Source of the DNA: Punica granatum
Lineage: Eukaryota; Streptophyta; Magnoliopsida; Myrtales; Lythraceae
Assembly: GCF_007655135.1 (NCBI RefSeq)
Contig: NC_045129.1
Location: 26,695,391-26,759,390 of the forward strand
DNA: 64,000 bases
Direction of reading: 5' to 3'
Shown piece after piece: positions 1-12,563 of the stretch. A model generated the notes under the pieces. That model ran no database searches, had not been told where the DNA came from, and saw only the letters and a program-made list of their open reading frames with translations. Within the stretch, counting starts at the first letter, position 1; each line of letters starts with the position of its first letter. The position numbers and the translations under genes were made by a program.

Positions 1-1481
1 TTGATGAGCATTGATGAGAAGTTGAGTGTTGTCTTCAACCTCTCCAAGATATTTTGGCTAAGAGAGGGCAAGTTGTCTTCTTGCATTGAAAAAGAAGAAG
101 AAGCTTCCAGAGCAAAAGGGTGACTCATCTTGGGTAGCCCGTGGGTCCCACGACCGAAGAGGAGAAACCGGGAAAAAGCTTGAGTCTCGATTGATCGCGC
201 ATTCAAAGTTCGTGGTTTGAATTGTACGTCGAATTATCGATATACGCGAGGAAACGGGTTTGAAGAGTCCGAGATTGGCATTTTTCGTGAGAAATTGCCA
301 AATGTCTGTATGAGGCTCGGAAGCCGGTTTTGCTCCTTTTAAGCATTCAGAGCGATGTTACCCACTTTTGACAGCATATCTTGTATCTGCATCCCACGTC
401 GGTCATTTTGACATAAATTGTCAAATTGCGTGGGCACTTGACACTTAAGCTGGTAATGCAAATATGGAGCCGGAGATATCCTAGGAGGCCGAAACTGGAT
501 TCTCAGATTTCTTTCTGAGTTTCTTGGGCGATCCGGAGATCACTGTGATCTCTGTTTGCCGAGATTGGGCCTCTAAGGATATGAAAAGTGCATCTGAGAC
601 CCTTAAAGCATTGCTCGAGGGGTCTAGATGAGTTGTGTGATTCATTCCAACGATTCCACATTGAGCCTTGAGAAGGCTAGCATTGTGTAAGGTAAGCATT
701 CGGCGTCAAGCTTCCCCAAAGAGGACCTCCGGATATGGATTTCCTCTGAAAATGGTCTTTTGTGCTTTTCGGAGGTTACTCGGGAAACCGAGAAGGGCTT
801 TGCTGTCTGTTTTGCCCAATCGCGAATGTCCGCTGGAGTTTTTAGGGCAATGTAGTATGAATTTCGTTTGCCGTAATTCCATCAGACCAGTCTTCGGTTA
901 TGCTCTTCCGAAGAGGGGTATGCCCGTTTTGTCGCTCGGAAGTCATTCAGAGTGTCTGTATGGCTTCCAAAAGACAATCTGAAGCATTGCTTGTACTCTG
1001 TATGATTGTGGGGCATGGCTGCATCTGATATTTGGAATTAACTTTTCTCCGAGAAACCGGCATTTTTGGACTTCCACTGAAAAGTTGTCTGAATATAGAA
1101 AGTTGTTCTGTATAGAGTAAATGATTTGCGAAATGCGTTTGAAGACACTTTCATCTGTTTGGCATCGATGTGGATTTTTAAAGTCCAATGTTGGCTATCT
1201 TCCGACGGTCGAGCGAACTATCGGAAAATAGGATTGTCCATGTGGTACATTGAAAATGCCGGTTTTGGACGTTGTTGAGCTCTCTAGCCACTCTGTTACC
1301 CTTTGGTGACTCCTAAAGTCCTTCTGTCATGTGTGCATGTCTTCTGCTCAATTTTGCCGACTTGAGGATGAATAGTGATTTCTGCTCTGTTAAGTCGTTT
1401 TTCTGTATTCTGCTCAAGTTGTGGCTTGGACCATTGCTAATATCATTGTTTGGAAAGGTGAGCCAAAATGGGGTGTTGACA
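1..1481 (-). mobile_element. Partial LTR of Ogre/Tat-like family, minus strand, cut by window start
   Basis: Read on the minus strand, this matches the first ~1.5 kb of the LTRs at 33202 and 49517. The LTR start (TGTCAACACCCC) is at 1481, and the homologous stretch encoding the conserved LTR shadow ORF lies at 481-699. The LTR runs off the left edge, so whether it is solo or part of a full element is unknown. The flank at 1482-1486 is acttc, the expected target-duplication candidate; its partner is outside the window. It is clearly diverged from the 21-kb element's LTRs. Confidence 0.85.
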
Positions 1482-4400
1482 ACTTCCAAGCGACAGAACA
1501 AGCACACCCATCAACAAAAAAGCATATTCGGAGACTGCTCTGACAGAACATCGGCAATCCAAGTTAGCCATGCATTGTCCCAAAAACTACAGCGAATAGA
1601 CGCAATTGGGTAAATCAGATAGCAATATTCCTTTCAGTTTCCTGAATGACCTTCGAATGGTAGAAAAGACCGTTTTCAACATAAATTCATAACCAGATGT
1701 CATTTTTACGGAAACTTGACACCGAATGGTTGGCCAATCCAATGCTGCTTATGCCAAGGCTCATTGTAAAATCCTCAGACGGAATCTCACAACCCATCTA
1801 GGCCCTCAGAACAGTGCTTTTAGGGTCTCAGATGCACTTTTTCAATAATTCGGAATATGTTCTCAACGAACAGAGATCGCAGCGATCTCCAGATCATCCA
1901 AGCAACGCAGAAAGCATTTTGAAAAATCCGACTTCGTACTCTTAGGATGTCTCAGGCTTCACATTTGCAATACCGGCTTATTGGTCAATATTCAGTCTGA
2001 TTGACAATGCACGTCAAAACGACCAATTCGGAATGCAGATACGAGATACGCATTCATAAACGGCTAACTTTGCTCTGATCGCCTGAAATTAGCAAAATCG
2101 GCTTCCGACCCCAAAAACCACACGAACATTTCTTTAGGCAAAATGGATGATTTTGGGCTCATTTGAACCGTTTTCACGTGCACAATGACAATTCGACGTT
2201 CATTTAAGCCACGAACCTCGAACACGCGATCAATCGAGACCCGAACTTTGTCCCAAACTTCCCTCAATGACCCATGGGATCCACGGTCAGCCATGACCAG
2301 CCATGACTCCCTCATGACCGCCCATTTCTTTGGCTTTTCCTCCATGCCAACTTGCCTTATCATTTTTCAAAAAAATCAAGCCTACAATATCACTTCTACA
2401 CTCCACCTTCATCAATACATTTGACTCTTCTTCATCAATGCATTTGAAGAAGTCTTCATCCTCATCTTCATTAGTGTAATCGCCCAAGCCTAATCCATAG
2501 GCTAATTGCATTTTGTTTTACTTAATTGTCATTAAACTTGGCCTATATATGCTTTCTATGTCATTAACTTAATCACAACTCACTTCATGCCATCTCTCTA
2601 ACATTTCTCACTCTTCAAAATGCTCTCAAACCTCCCTTAGCTCCAGCAAAACTGCAGTCATCCTTAGCTCCAGCAAAACCAAGCAAAACACCAAAGACTT
2701 AAGTCGAAATCATGGTATTTACCATCCCGGCTTAAATCTAAATTTCACCAAACTTCATATCCCACATGTTTTCGACCCCCTCTATCCATTTCCGAGCTTA
2801 GGATTTAAGTTTGAAGCCTCCAACCCATCGGAACAAGCAACCACAGAACCGGATCCCGTTTTGATCCTTATCGGGTCAAAAATACCCAGCCGGGTTTCCT
2901 TGCTTTCCGGTCCGGTTTGAGTTGTCAAAACCCATCAAACACCTCCCCACACAATCCTAGGGTGTCAAGGAGTCGAGAAATCCAAGAAAAACCCGTTGGT
3001 TTTAGCCCAGCACGAAGAAATAGCCCAACTGCCTAGTCGGGTCGAAATTTCTCACTGTTCTTGCGGTTTTCTTACAGATTGGGTCGATCCAAGACTCTTT
3101 TCGAAATATTACCACCACAGTCACCTCCAAAGGTGAGTTAGGAGTTGGGAACCGTTGACCTTGCCTCAAAATTCCATCGGGAGACACCGTGGTGACGTCC
3201 GACCCAAAAACTGCCTAGTCGGGTCTATTTTCTAGACGTACTCTATTTTTCGTGATTTTTACAGGGTTATTTGGGTCAACCCGACAACTCTGGGACCAAA
3301 CGACCATCACCACCACCTAGGAGGATCCCTTGGCTGTCTAGAACCGGGATGAACCGGCCAGAAATCTGGTCAAATTGAACCGAACGGGCCTGCTCTTTAT
3401 CGGGTGCCCAGTCGGGTTGAGACACTCTCAGTCGGGTCTGTCTGTGCCTATTCGGGTCTGTTCAACGAAAAACAGCCAAAACCCGACCCACCAAAGGTCC
3501 AACCCAACTTCTAACAGTCCCATCGGGCATCCCGGGACAAGGTATGACCATTCCCGACTTAGAGGAGCTATGACTTTTACGTTTTCGTTGTGTTTACGGA
3601 GTTATAAGTTGATTTTATGCATGTTTTACTTCCAAGTTTTAATTTTTATGCAATTTCAAAGTTATATCATGCACGTTTATTATCGTTTAACGTGCTAGCA
3701 TGTTGGGAAATATTTAAATCGAAGTCGAGGAAACCATATCGACCCGGAAAAGCTGATATAGCTCGCAGATTAACCTCTTAGAGAGGTAATCGAGAGTATT
3801 CTTGACCTTTTCGGGTCAAGACCAATTTCCTTGCCCCGATTTGAGTTGTTTCCTGAATCTTTATGCTTTTATCACATTCATGGAGCCGGTATTGTTTTAT
3901 CGATTACATAAATAACGTGTTTATGCATGTTTGTATGCTTGAATGCGTTTTTCAAACTCATGACGATACTGGCTTTTGTTAAATACGTGTCATTTACCGT
4001 GTTTAACGTTTGAGCATGCGAGAAATAGTCTAAATCGGATTAAAGAGACCGCTTGGAACCCGAAACGGGTCAAGGAAACCCACGGCCATTCACAAGAGGA
4101 AAGAGCCCAGAGTTCTTTGACTTTATTCGAGTCAAGAATGATCTCTTTACCTCAATGAAATCCATTTCTCGAATTTTGTGAAAAAATTGCAATTTCAATA
4201 TCATCGCAAATCCCGCATAAAAATGTCTTTAAAACATTATTTTTAAAGAAAAAATGCATGAATTCATGTATCGATGACTCTTTCAGGGCCATTTGGGTTC
4301 CAAGGGTATTTTGGTCATTTTGACCAAATTATCCTTAATCTTCCTGGACCCATCTTAGTCCCCGTATTGTGAATTGTTTTCATCAAATTAAGCTTTTTGG

Positions 4401-6303
4401 GTATTCAAACTTCATTTAGTGGATCAATTTATAATATGTCTGATTATCTGTAACCCGCACATTTACTACATTCGGCATTTAATTTTAAGCTGTAATCCAC
4501 AAACGGGTTAATCGGGATGCTCGCATGATTAAACTCACTTCACACTAACAACTTTTGCATGAATTGGTAATTAACTGATAACTCGCATCGATGAGTTGTC
4601 AAATGACGTTAATGCACTTTTTAAAACTTGTCCATTTTAAAACCCGAAATGTGCAGTTTGATGTAGCATGGACGTCTAGAAAGGACTTGTGTGTCTCAAC
4701 TTGAGTTTTTACCTGATTTCAGGTAACTCAAGTCAAGATACAGAAGATCATTCTAGATCACTTCCGATCAGATCGACCGTTTCTTTGACTTTTTCGGGGT
4801 TCTTGCATAACCCTGGACGATTCAGGGAATTAGTCGACACCGGCTACAGGCTGAGGTGGCCCGCACTGCGATGTTTCCTTTTTCTAAAAACAATTTTCAA
4901 ATAAAGGGCAAAATCGTCTTTTCACAAATCAGCGACACCCCTAGGTTTAGCTTGACGGAAACACTATGGTATCAGAATAATAATAGGCTACATGTTCAGG
5001 TGTAAGTTCATCTGTAAAGCCTTTTCCTATCCATTGATGAGTTTCTATCATCTTATCGTAGACTCGGGTAACTAGAATGGTTATCTCTGTCACAAAATAT
5101 ACAAAATCTTGATTAACCTTTTATTCGACCTAATCAAACACTAAAAAATGATTAGGTGGAATTCTAGATTCCAAATCTAGAGTCAAAACACGAGCTTGGC
5201 TAATTCAGTGGAATTTCAGTGTCACAGTACAGAACAACTTTAAAAGCAATCCACACACAAAGGACTTAACTACAGACACCATATTTGTCAGGTCCTTGAA
5301 ATAAAGTCGAATGCAAAATGCTTTGCACAGGTTTGCTTGCTTAGCATAGGACATTTGCATGCCAAAATATTCAGGGTTAATAATCTGTTAACTCATGTAT
5401 ATTTGGCAATAACAAACACATTGTATGTTATATGCATGTTGTTTGTTACTTTTCTGCTCTTATTTGCTCATGCGAGTCGAGTTTAACCCATAGGACGTAT
5501 TGCACTTAGGGTCCAACCAACCATCGATCACAGGGTCCAACGCCCTATTCATTGAGAGCGCATATTGAATTCCAGTCTTTCGGTGTTTCCCTAAACTCAC
5601 GGTGAGTCGAAGCAGAATAATAACCGAAAGCAAACTGACTAGAATTTGACCATTTGCTATTTGTAATTTGTTGTATTTTGATAGCATTGTAATGATTTAT
5701 TTTGTACATTCATTCTGTAAGAATCCCAGTCGGTGAGAGAACGGTTCGAGAGTCGAACTAATCGAATCAGTCCAATGCTTGCCTAGGAAAGAGTAATCCC
5801 AAGATTTTGCGGTTCCGGTTCACGTAGGAATTCAAGCATCATAGTTTGATGATCTATAACACAAGATAGTGAACCGAGTCCTCGACATACGGGCTTACTT
5901 ATCTTTCAGCTATTCAACTAACGTCGTTTAATTCATCGAATTTTCGGTGTCAAAACGTGTAAGCCGAGTACAACTTAATTCACGCGGTAAATAAATATAA
6001 TTGCAAGCCTAGCAAGATAGAGTATTGAAAGGGCGTGCGGGATATAGGCCCGCACGTAACGTGAACCCTGAACTCGAATTTTTTGGTTCCCCACAGACCA
6101 ATGCCTTAGCAAAACTAGGTGTATCACTACCCCTAGACCAGGGTAACTTACCGGCCCTCGACCTTCGAGTAGTAAAATAGTAAGTGGCGACTCCTTTTCA
6201 CACATGTCCGTCACGCATCCTCGGGAATGTGGACACTCCCAAGCTGCGCAATTCAATCACGTACATGCAGGCCCCGACGAAAGTCCACATTCAGGTCCGA
6301 ACA
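1482..6303 (+). mobile_element. 5'-truncated diverged LTR (plus strand), interrupted by the LTR at 1-1481
   Basis: From 1482 the sequence aligns with the LTR of the 21-kb element starting about 541 bp inside it (near 33743): acttccaagcgacagaac against acttccgagcgacaaaac. Homology continues through the TATA region, the paired g/c-rich hairpin motifs and the end motif (ggtccgaaca), which stops at 6303. The missing first ~540 bp should lie beyond the minus-strand insertion, left of the window. Divergence is high, with many substitutions and indels, so this is an old copy. No internal element sequence follows; tandem-array DNA begins at 6304, so this looks like a solo LTR that entered the array. 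Confidence 0.8.
2544..2550 (+). promoter_or_regulatory. TATA-like box of old LTR
   Basis: The motif tatatat follows ttggcc, at the position where the young LTRs carry gcctataaatgg. It is inferred to be the former retroelement promoter. Confidence 0.45.
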
Positions 6304-6704
6304 CCAATATATATGTCTATAGATACTTAATAAGCATGTATATACATAATTAATTTGTATATTGTGAGAAAAATGTTAAATTATACTAAATAAAGTCTCA
6401 TAATGCACATACTTAATATATATATAGATACATATAGTATACACATATCTTCAATATTGTGTAAGCGCCACAAACTAAGTATTTCCATTATAACTAACAT
6501 ATATGTATATACATATTTTCATTTATTGTAACACAAATTATATAACGTTTTCATTGCGAAAATAAGTTTATCACCATAAGTTATAAGATATTGTGACCAA
6601 ACTTTATTTTGTCACGACATACTTATTTGGATGAGCTTGTTTTGACAAGACCCGTAACAAGTCAACCGCTATTTTTGTGGCAGTAAATCTCATATGTTAT
6701 TGTT
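6304..6704. mobile_element. CACTA-like segment remnant, array copy 0
   Basis: This matches the right part of the CACTA-like segment in later units, including ttgtgaccaaa and ttttgtcacga motifs facing each other. It ends at ttattgtt, followed by attgaagg. The left part was lost at the LTR boundary. Confidence 0.6.
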
Positions 6705-6820
6705 ATTGAAGGATGGGGTGGAGATTTATATGGTGATATCAAATCTCTTTCCTAATATCTCGAACAAGATAAAATGTGAAATCTCTTTCAAAGTACATAC
6801 CACCTACCACGCAAACAGTG

Positions 6821-7143
6821 TTATATGTTTTTCTTTCTATATGATTAAAAATTGTCTAAGACATTTGTCTCGTAATTTCAGGAAATTGAGTATTGAAGGT
6901 GACTCTTCCTCTAAACTAATGCACTTCTCGAGATCTCAACTTGTGTTCTTGAGCCCCAAGTCTCCTCATTCTATTTATAGAAATAGTATTAAATGTTTTT
7001 CTTCCAATGGAATTAAAACTTGTGAGAGACACTCTTATCGCGATTTCGAGATTGTTCTCCATGTGAACAAAGACGCTTCTCGAGGATTGAACTTGTATTT
7101 TTGTGTTCAAGTCGCTTCATCCTATTTTTAGATATAGTGTTAA
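6821..7143. repeat. Internal ~168-bp tandem duplication in the promoter-like part of each unit
   Basis: The block starting ttatatgtttttcttt at 6821 is repeated, diverged, from 6989 (ttaaatgtttttctt). Both halves run through cttctcgag and an attctattt(a/t)tag(a)aat stretch. The pair is found in the other array units (near 9480, 11035, 12680 and 14300), so it predates the array. Confidence 0.65.
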
Positions 7144-7270
7144 CTATCACTCAAATCTTCCTTAATGTTTCGTCTTAGCGTATTTTTTGGAATTATAATT
7201 TAGTTCCAGACTTTATCTAATTAAACAAAGTGATATTCGCCAATAGCTACCATTCCCGAGCCCCCTTCGT

Positions 7271-7768
7271 TACCGTTAGATCATTAGGAGCTCTCAATGT
7301 GTCTCTGTTTGCGAGCGTGAGCGTCAGATAGAGAGAGTAGAGAGAAATTGAAATTGTGGTTCAGAGACCTAGAAGAAGAAGAAGAAGAAGAAGAAGAAGA
7401 AGAAGAAGAAGAAGAAAGTCGCATTTTGCTACGGGATTTCTTCAATATGGTGAGAGGATATAAACTTGGGACCATTTCTATTTGATCGGTCTCGATCTTT
7501 CTTAACGTCCGTGCTTAATTTTGTGATCTTCGTCATTGTTGCAAGCGAGGCCATCAATGGAGGTGGAGGTGCAGTCAAGACGCAGCAACAGTATAAGAAT
7601 GGTGTCGTTGATGCTGGCATTCTCTTTTATAATGGGGTCGTTTATAGTGGTATCTTTATTGCTGGGGAGGCAGCCATTAGAGGAGGAAAAAGGCTAGCTA
7701 AGCTATACAGCCTTTTGATTGAAGGATGGGGTGAAAAAGGTTGGCTATGCTATACAACCTTTTTTATC
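7271..7768 (+). pseudogene. Gene fragment copy 0 (leader, exon 1, intron, exon 2)
   Basis: The product is unidentified. A purine-rich leader with an expanded GAA tract precedes an ATG at 7447. In intact copies exon 1 is ATGGCGAGAG followed by a gttag donor and a ttgttgcag acceptor about 88 bp on. Here the donor reads gatat and the acceptor gcaag, so both splice sites are damaged. The second exon (from ~7545) encodes a glycine-rich stretch (EAINGGGG), then a hydrophobic FYNGVVYSG-type segment and GGKRLAKLYSLL. A CACTA-like segment starts at 7769 and ends the fragment. It may be a captured or duplicated host gene 5' end. There is no evidence that it is expressed. Confidence 0.5.
7371..7417 (+). 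repeat. (GAA)n microsatellite in the leader of copy 0
   Basis: An uninterrupted agaagaagaa run of ~47 bp. The other four copies have only two to four GAA units here, so the tract expanded in this copy alone. Confidence 0.9.
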
Positions 7769-9362
7769 TACTACAAGAAATTTTGTATGTTATGATAATT
7801 CTATTGCTACCACTGTTATTAGAATCGGACTGGACCGAACGGTTCAACCGATCGAACTGGAATCTGGATCTATGTCCGATCTGGTTAGGTTAAATAGATC
7901 AGTGAACCCAAAAAAACGGGCGATTTTTAGGCAAACTCATCGAATCCAGGTGAACCGGCCGGTTGGATGAGTTCATAATTTTTTAAACATGAAGGACCTA
8001 AATCTGAAGAACAAAAAACACAAAAGGCCAAATGAAATTATGGAACCCAAGTATTCATCTTCACGAATCACGGCTTCACCTTCACCAGTTCACCTCTTCT
8101 TTGTTTTCTGGCTGCAAGTAGTGTTGAAGTCTCGATCTCGAAGTCTCCATGTGAACTGACGAACGAGGGTCGAAGTTTCAATTGCAAGTCGCCTCTTCTC
8201 GGCTTCCTTTTCTCCTTCTGTCTCTTCTTGGCTTCTCCATTGCTTCTCATCTCTCTTCTTTTGCGTCCAGTTTAACAAAGTTTGGTGGAAAAGTAGACCC
8301 ATTTTCTAATCAGCTTCATCAATCAAAGGATCTAAGCTTTCAGAAACACTTGCTCAAATGGAAGCAATTCTTACCTTGAAACCCAAAAATGGTGGATCTG
8401 CAAGCTAGTTCCTTTCGAGCTGCATGCAACTGATGATCAATATGAATGAATCAAAGACAAAGAACATGAGGAGACAGATGCAATGTTCTTGAAAGTAAAG
8501 GGTAAAGGCAGAGAGCAACGAGAGAAGGGATTCGATTCAATATTACTCCCGGGCCAAGAAAGGGGATTGTGAGAGAGTGTGGACAAGGGGGAGGGAGGGA
8601 TTGGCTGCTTTTTCTGCGGAGGAGGATTTGCACACATATTATCTAATATTTATTACTACTTTCTTATATTTTATATTATTTTCTTAAAATAACAAATATT
8701 TATTTATTTTATAATTAAACATGCAGTCTAGTCCATCAAACCCATGAACCCATATCTCGACTGGTTCGATATTCGGTCCGGTTCTAATAACACTGATTGC
8801 TACGAAAGAAATTTTATCATAAGAAAAGTGTATTATGAAATTACATTAAATGAAGTCTCATAATACACATACTTAATATGTATGTTGAGTCAAATATAAT
8901 TATATGTATACACATATTTTCAATATTGTGTGAGCGTCGAAAACGAAGTATTCCCATAATAACTAATATATATGTATATTCATACTTAATATGTATGTAT
9001 ATACATACTTAATCTGTATATTATGAGAAGAATGCTAAATTACACTAAATAAGGTCTCATAAAACACATACTTAATATGTATATAGATACTTATAGTGTA
9101 CACTTATCTTCAATATTGCGTAAGTGCCACAAATTAAAGATTTCCATAATAACTTACATATATGTATATACATATTTCATTTATTGTTACACACATTATA
9201 TAATGTTTTCATCGCGAAAATAAATTTATCACCATAAATTATAAGATATTGTGACCAAACGTTATTTTGTCACGATATACTTATTTGGATAAGCTTATTT
9301 TGATGAGACCTGTAACAAGTCATCCGCTATTTTTGTGGTAGGAAATCTTATCTGTTATTGTA
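7769..9362. mobile_element. CACTA-like segment, array unit 1, split by a hAT insertion
   Basis: It starts tactacaagaaattttg (canonical CACTACAAGAA with C to T). It carries facing gtgataa and ttatcac motifs and ends ttattgta before attgaagg. A hAT element occupies 7811-8795, leaving about 600 bp of CACTA sequence. The AT-rich core holds two diverged copies of a ~180-bp block ending aatattgtgt(g/a)agcg. Confidence 0.6.
7811..8795. mobile_element. Non-autonomous hAT element, 985 bp, with 8-bp TSD
   Basis: The target duplication attgctac lies at 7803-7810 and 8796-8803. The other array units have this octamer once at the same point (for example ttctattgctacgaa), which confirms the empty site. 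The terminal inverted repeats are imperfect: cactgttattagaatcgg on the left, and the complement of the right end reads cagtgttattagaaccgg. No transposase ORF is present. The interior (about 8040-8640) is rich in pyrimidine tracts and could hold captured gene sequence, which I cannot identify. Confidence 0.9.
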
Positions 9363-9930
9363 ATTGAAGGATGGGGAGGAGATTTACATGGTGATATCAA
9401 AGCTCCTTCCTAATATCTCGAGCAAGATAAAATGTGAAATCTCTTTTAAAGTACATACCACCTACCACGCAAACGGTGCTATATGTTTTTCTTTCGATAT
9501 GATTAAAAATTTGTCTGAGACATTTCTCTCGTAATTTCAGGAAATCGAGTATTAAAGGTGATATTTCCTCTAAACTAATGCACTTCTCGAGATCTCAACT
9601 TGTGTTCTTGAGCCAAGTCTCCTCATTCTATTTATAGAAATATTATTAAATGTTTTTTCTTTCAATGGAATTAAAACTCATGAGAGACATTGTTATTGCG
9701 ATTTCGAAATTATTCTCCATGTGAACAAAGACGCTTCTCGAGTTTCAAACTTGTATTTTTGTGTTCAAGTCGCTTCGTCCTATTTTTAGAAATAGTGTTA
9801 AGTATCACTCAAATCTTTCTTAATGTTTCGTCTTAGCATATTTGTTGGAATTTTAATACAGTCCCAGTCTTTATCTAATTAAACAAAGTGATATTCGCCA
9901 ACGACTACAATTCCCAAGCCCCCTCCATGA

Positions 9931-10407
9931 CCATTAGATCATTAGGAGATCAGACGGTAAGAGATTGAAGACCGTTGGGAGCGGCTTCTTAAATGGGACA
10001 AAGCTTTCACCGTGTCTCTGTTTGCGAGCGTGAGAGTCAGACAGAGAGAGTAGAGAGAAGGTGAAATTGTGGTTCAAAGACCAAGAAGAAGTAGAAGAAG
10101 AAAGTCGCATTTTGCTGCGGGATTTCTTCAATATGGCGAGACATTAGAAACTTGGGACCATTTCTATTTGATCAATCTCGATCTTTCTTAATGTTTGTGC
10201 TTAATTTTGTAATCTTCGTCGTTGTTGCAGGCGAGGCCATCAATGGAGGTGGAGGTGCAGCCAAGACGCAGCATCAAAAGAAGAATGGTGTCGTTGATGT
10301 CGGTGCTCTCTTATATAATGGGGTCATTTATAGTGGTGTCTTTGTTGTAGGGGAGGCAGCCATTGGAGGAGGAAAAACGCTAGCAAAGCTATACAGCCTT
10401 TTTGATT
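9931..10407 (+). pseudogene. Gene fragment copy 1
   Basis: Same organisation as the neighbouring copies. The leader begins near tagatcattagg, ATG is at 10133, and the second exon starts at 10231 after a good ttgttgcag acceptor. The exon 1 end reads gcgagacattag instead of gcgagaggttag, so the donor is lost. The second exon stays open through EAINGGGGAAKTQHQKKNG, a hydrophobic stretch and GGGKTLAKLYSLF, then runs into the CACTA-like segment. The product is unidentified. Confidence 0.5.
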
Positions 10408-10972
10408 TACAAGAAGAAATTTTGTATGTTGTGATAAATTCTATTGCTCTGAAATAAATTTTATCACAAGAAAATTATATTGTGATAAGAATTTTAAACT
10501 ACATTAAATAAAGTCTCATAATGCACATACTTGATATGTATGTAAAGACATATATATTTATATGTATACACATATCTTCAATATTGTGTGAGCAACGAAA
10601 ACCAAATATTCCCATAATAACTAACATATATATATATACATACTTAATATTCATGTATATACATACTTAATCTGTATATTACGAGAATAATGTTAAATTA
10701 AACAAAATAAAGTCTCATAATCCACATACTTAATTTGTATATAGATACATATAGTATACACATATCTTTAATATTGTGTAAGCGTCACAAATTATGTATT
10801 TCCACAATAGCTAATATATATGTATATACATATTTTCATATATTGTGACACATTATATAGCGTTTTCATCGCGAAAGTAAGTTTATCATCAGAAATTATA
10901 AGATATTGTGACCAAACGTTATCTTGTCATGATATACTTATTTGGATGAGCTTATTTTGACAAGACCCGTTA
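10408..10972. mobile_element. CACTA-like segment, array unit 2, right end deleted
   Basis: It starts with a rearranged terminus (tacaagaagaaattttg). It follows the other units to caagacccgt near 10970, then jumps to aacaagataaaatg, which is the promoter-like block. This copy therefore lost its right terminus and about 130 bp of flank. Confidence 0.55.
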
Positions 10973-11480
10973 AAACAAGATAAAATGTGAAATCTCTTTC
11001 AAAGTACATACCACTGACCATGCAAACGGTGTTATATGTTTTTCTTTCGATTTGCTAAAAAATTGTTTGAGACATTGCTCTCGTAATTTCGGGAAATTAA
11101 GTATTGAAGGTGATTCTTCCTCTAAACTAATGCACTTCTCGAGATCCTAATTTGTGTTCTTGAGTCCAAGTCTCCTAATTCTATTTATAGGAATGCTATT
11201 AAATGTTTTTCTTTCGATGGAATTAAAACTTGTGAGAGACATTGTTATAGCGATTTCGAGATTATTCTCCATGTGAACAAAGATGTTTCTCTTGGATCGA
11301 ACTTGTATTTTTGTGTTCAAGTCGCTTCATCTTATTTTTAGAAATGGTGTAAAGTATCACTCAAATCTTTCTTAATGTTTCGTCTTAGCGTATTTTTTGG
11401 AATTATAATTTAATTCCAAACTTATTTAATTAAACAAAGTGATATTCGCCAACGGCTACAATTCCCGAGCCCCCTCCGTG

Positions 11481-11980
11481 ACCGATAGATCATTAGGAGA
11501 TCGGACGGTTAAAGATGAAGACCGTTGGGAGCAGCTTCTTAATGGGGATAGAGCTCTCGGTGTGTCTCTATTTGCGAGCGTGAGCATCAGATAGAGAGAG
11601 TAGAGAGAAGGTGAAATTGTGGTTTAGAGACCCAGAAGAAGGAGAAAGAGAAAGTCGCATTTTGCTGCGGGATTTCTTCAATATGGCGAGAGGTTAGAAA
11701 CTTGGGACCATTTCTATTTGATCGATCGTGATCTTTCTTAACGTCTGTGCTTAATTTTGGGATCTTCGTCGTTGTTGCAGGCGAGGCCATCAATGGAGGT
11801 GGAGGTGCAGTCAAGACGCAGCATCAAAAAAAGAATGGTGCTGTGGATGCCGATGTTCTCTTTTATAATGGGGTCGTTTATAGTGGTGTCTTTGTTGTAG
11901 GGGAGGCAGCCATTGAAGGAGGAATATGGCTAGCTAAGCCGTACAACCTTTTGATTGAAGGATGGGCTATAAAAGGCTAG
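11481..11980 (+). pseudogene. Gene fragment copy 2 (best preserved splice sites)
   Basis: ATG is at 11683 and exon 1 is 11683-11692. The intron is 11693-11780, opening gttag and closing ttgcag. The second exon runs from 11781 to a stop at 11978-11980. The spliced frame would give a 69-residue peptide beginning MARGEAINGGGG, with a hydrophobic middle (VLFYNGVVYSGVFVV) and a basic, leucine-rich end. The leader has the same gagcgtgag and gaga-rich features as its sister copies. I do not recognise the family. The reading continues to the point where the CACTA-like segment begins (12005), so the C-terminus is probably truncated. No function can be assigned. Confidence 0.5.
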
Positions 11981-12004
11981 CTAAGCTATACAAACTTTTT
12001 GATT

Positions 12005-12563
12005 CACTACAAGATATTTAGTATGTTGTGATAAATTCTATTGCTGCGAATGTTAAATTATACTAAATGAAGTCTATAATGCACATACGTAATATGTATG
12101 TAGAGACATATATATTTATACGTATACACATATATTCAATATTGTGTGCGCGCCGAAAATCAAGTATTCCCATAATAACTAACATATATTTACATACATA
12201 CTTAATATGCATGTATGTACATACTTAATCTGTATATTGTGAAAAGAATATAAAATTATACTAAATAAAGTCACATAATTCACATACTTAATATGTATAT
12301 AGATACATATAGTATACACATATCTTCAATATTGAGTAAGAGTCACAAATTAAGTATTTCCATAATAACTAACATATATGTATATACATATTTTTATATA
12401 TTATGACACATTATATAGTGTTTTCATCGCGAAAATAAGTTATAAGATATTGTGAGCAAACATTATTTTATCATGATATACTTATTTGGATGAGCTTATT
12501 TTGACAAGACCCATAATAGGTCATCCGCTATTTTCGTGACAAGAAATCTAATCGGTTATTGTG
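12005..12563. mobile_element. CACTA-like segment, array unit 3 (559 bp), best termini
   Basis: It begins cactacaagatattta directly after gatt and ends ggttattgtg directly before attgaagg. The flanking att trinucleotides (12002-12004 and 12564-12566) fit the 3-bp target duplication of CACTA elements. The right terminus matches the inverted left one only loosely. Subterminal facing motifs (ttgtgataaa, gttttcatcgcg, ttgtgagcaaa) resemble transposase-binding repeats. It could be a deletion derivative with both ends, or only the left end of a larger element fused to the gene flank. Confidence 0.55.

Noticed and set aside
7284..7475. Serine-rich minus-strand ORF
   Set aside because: Translation of the GAA microsatellite.
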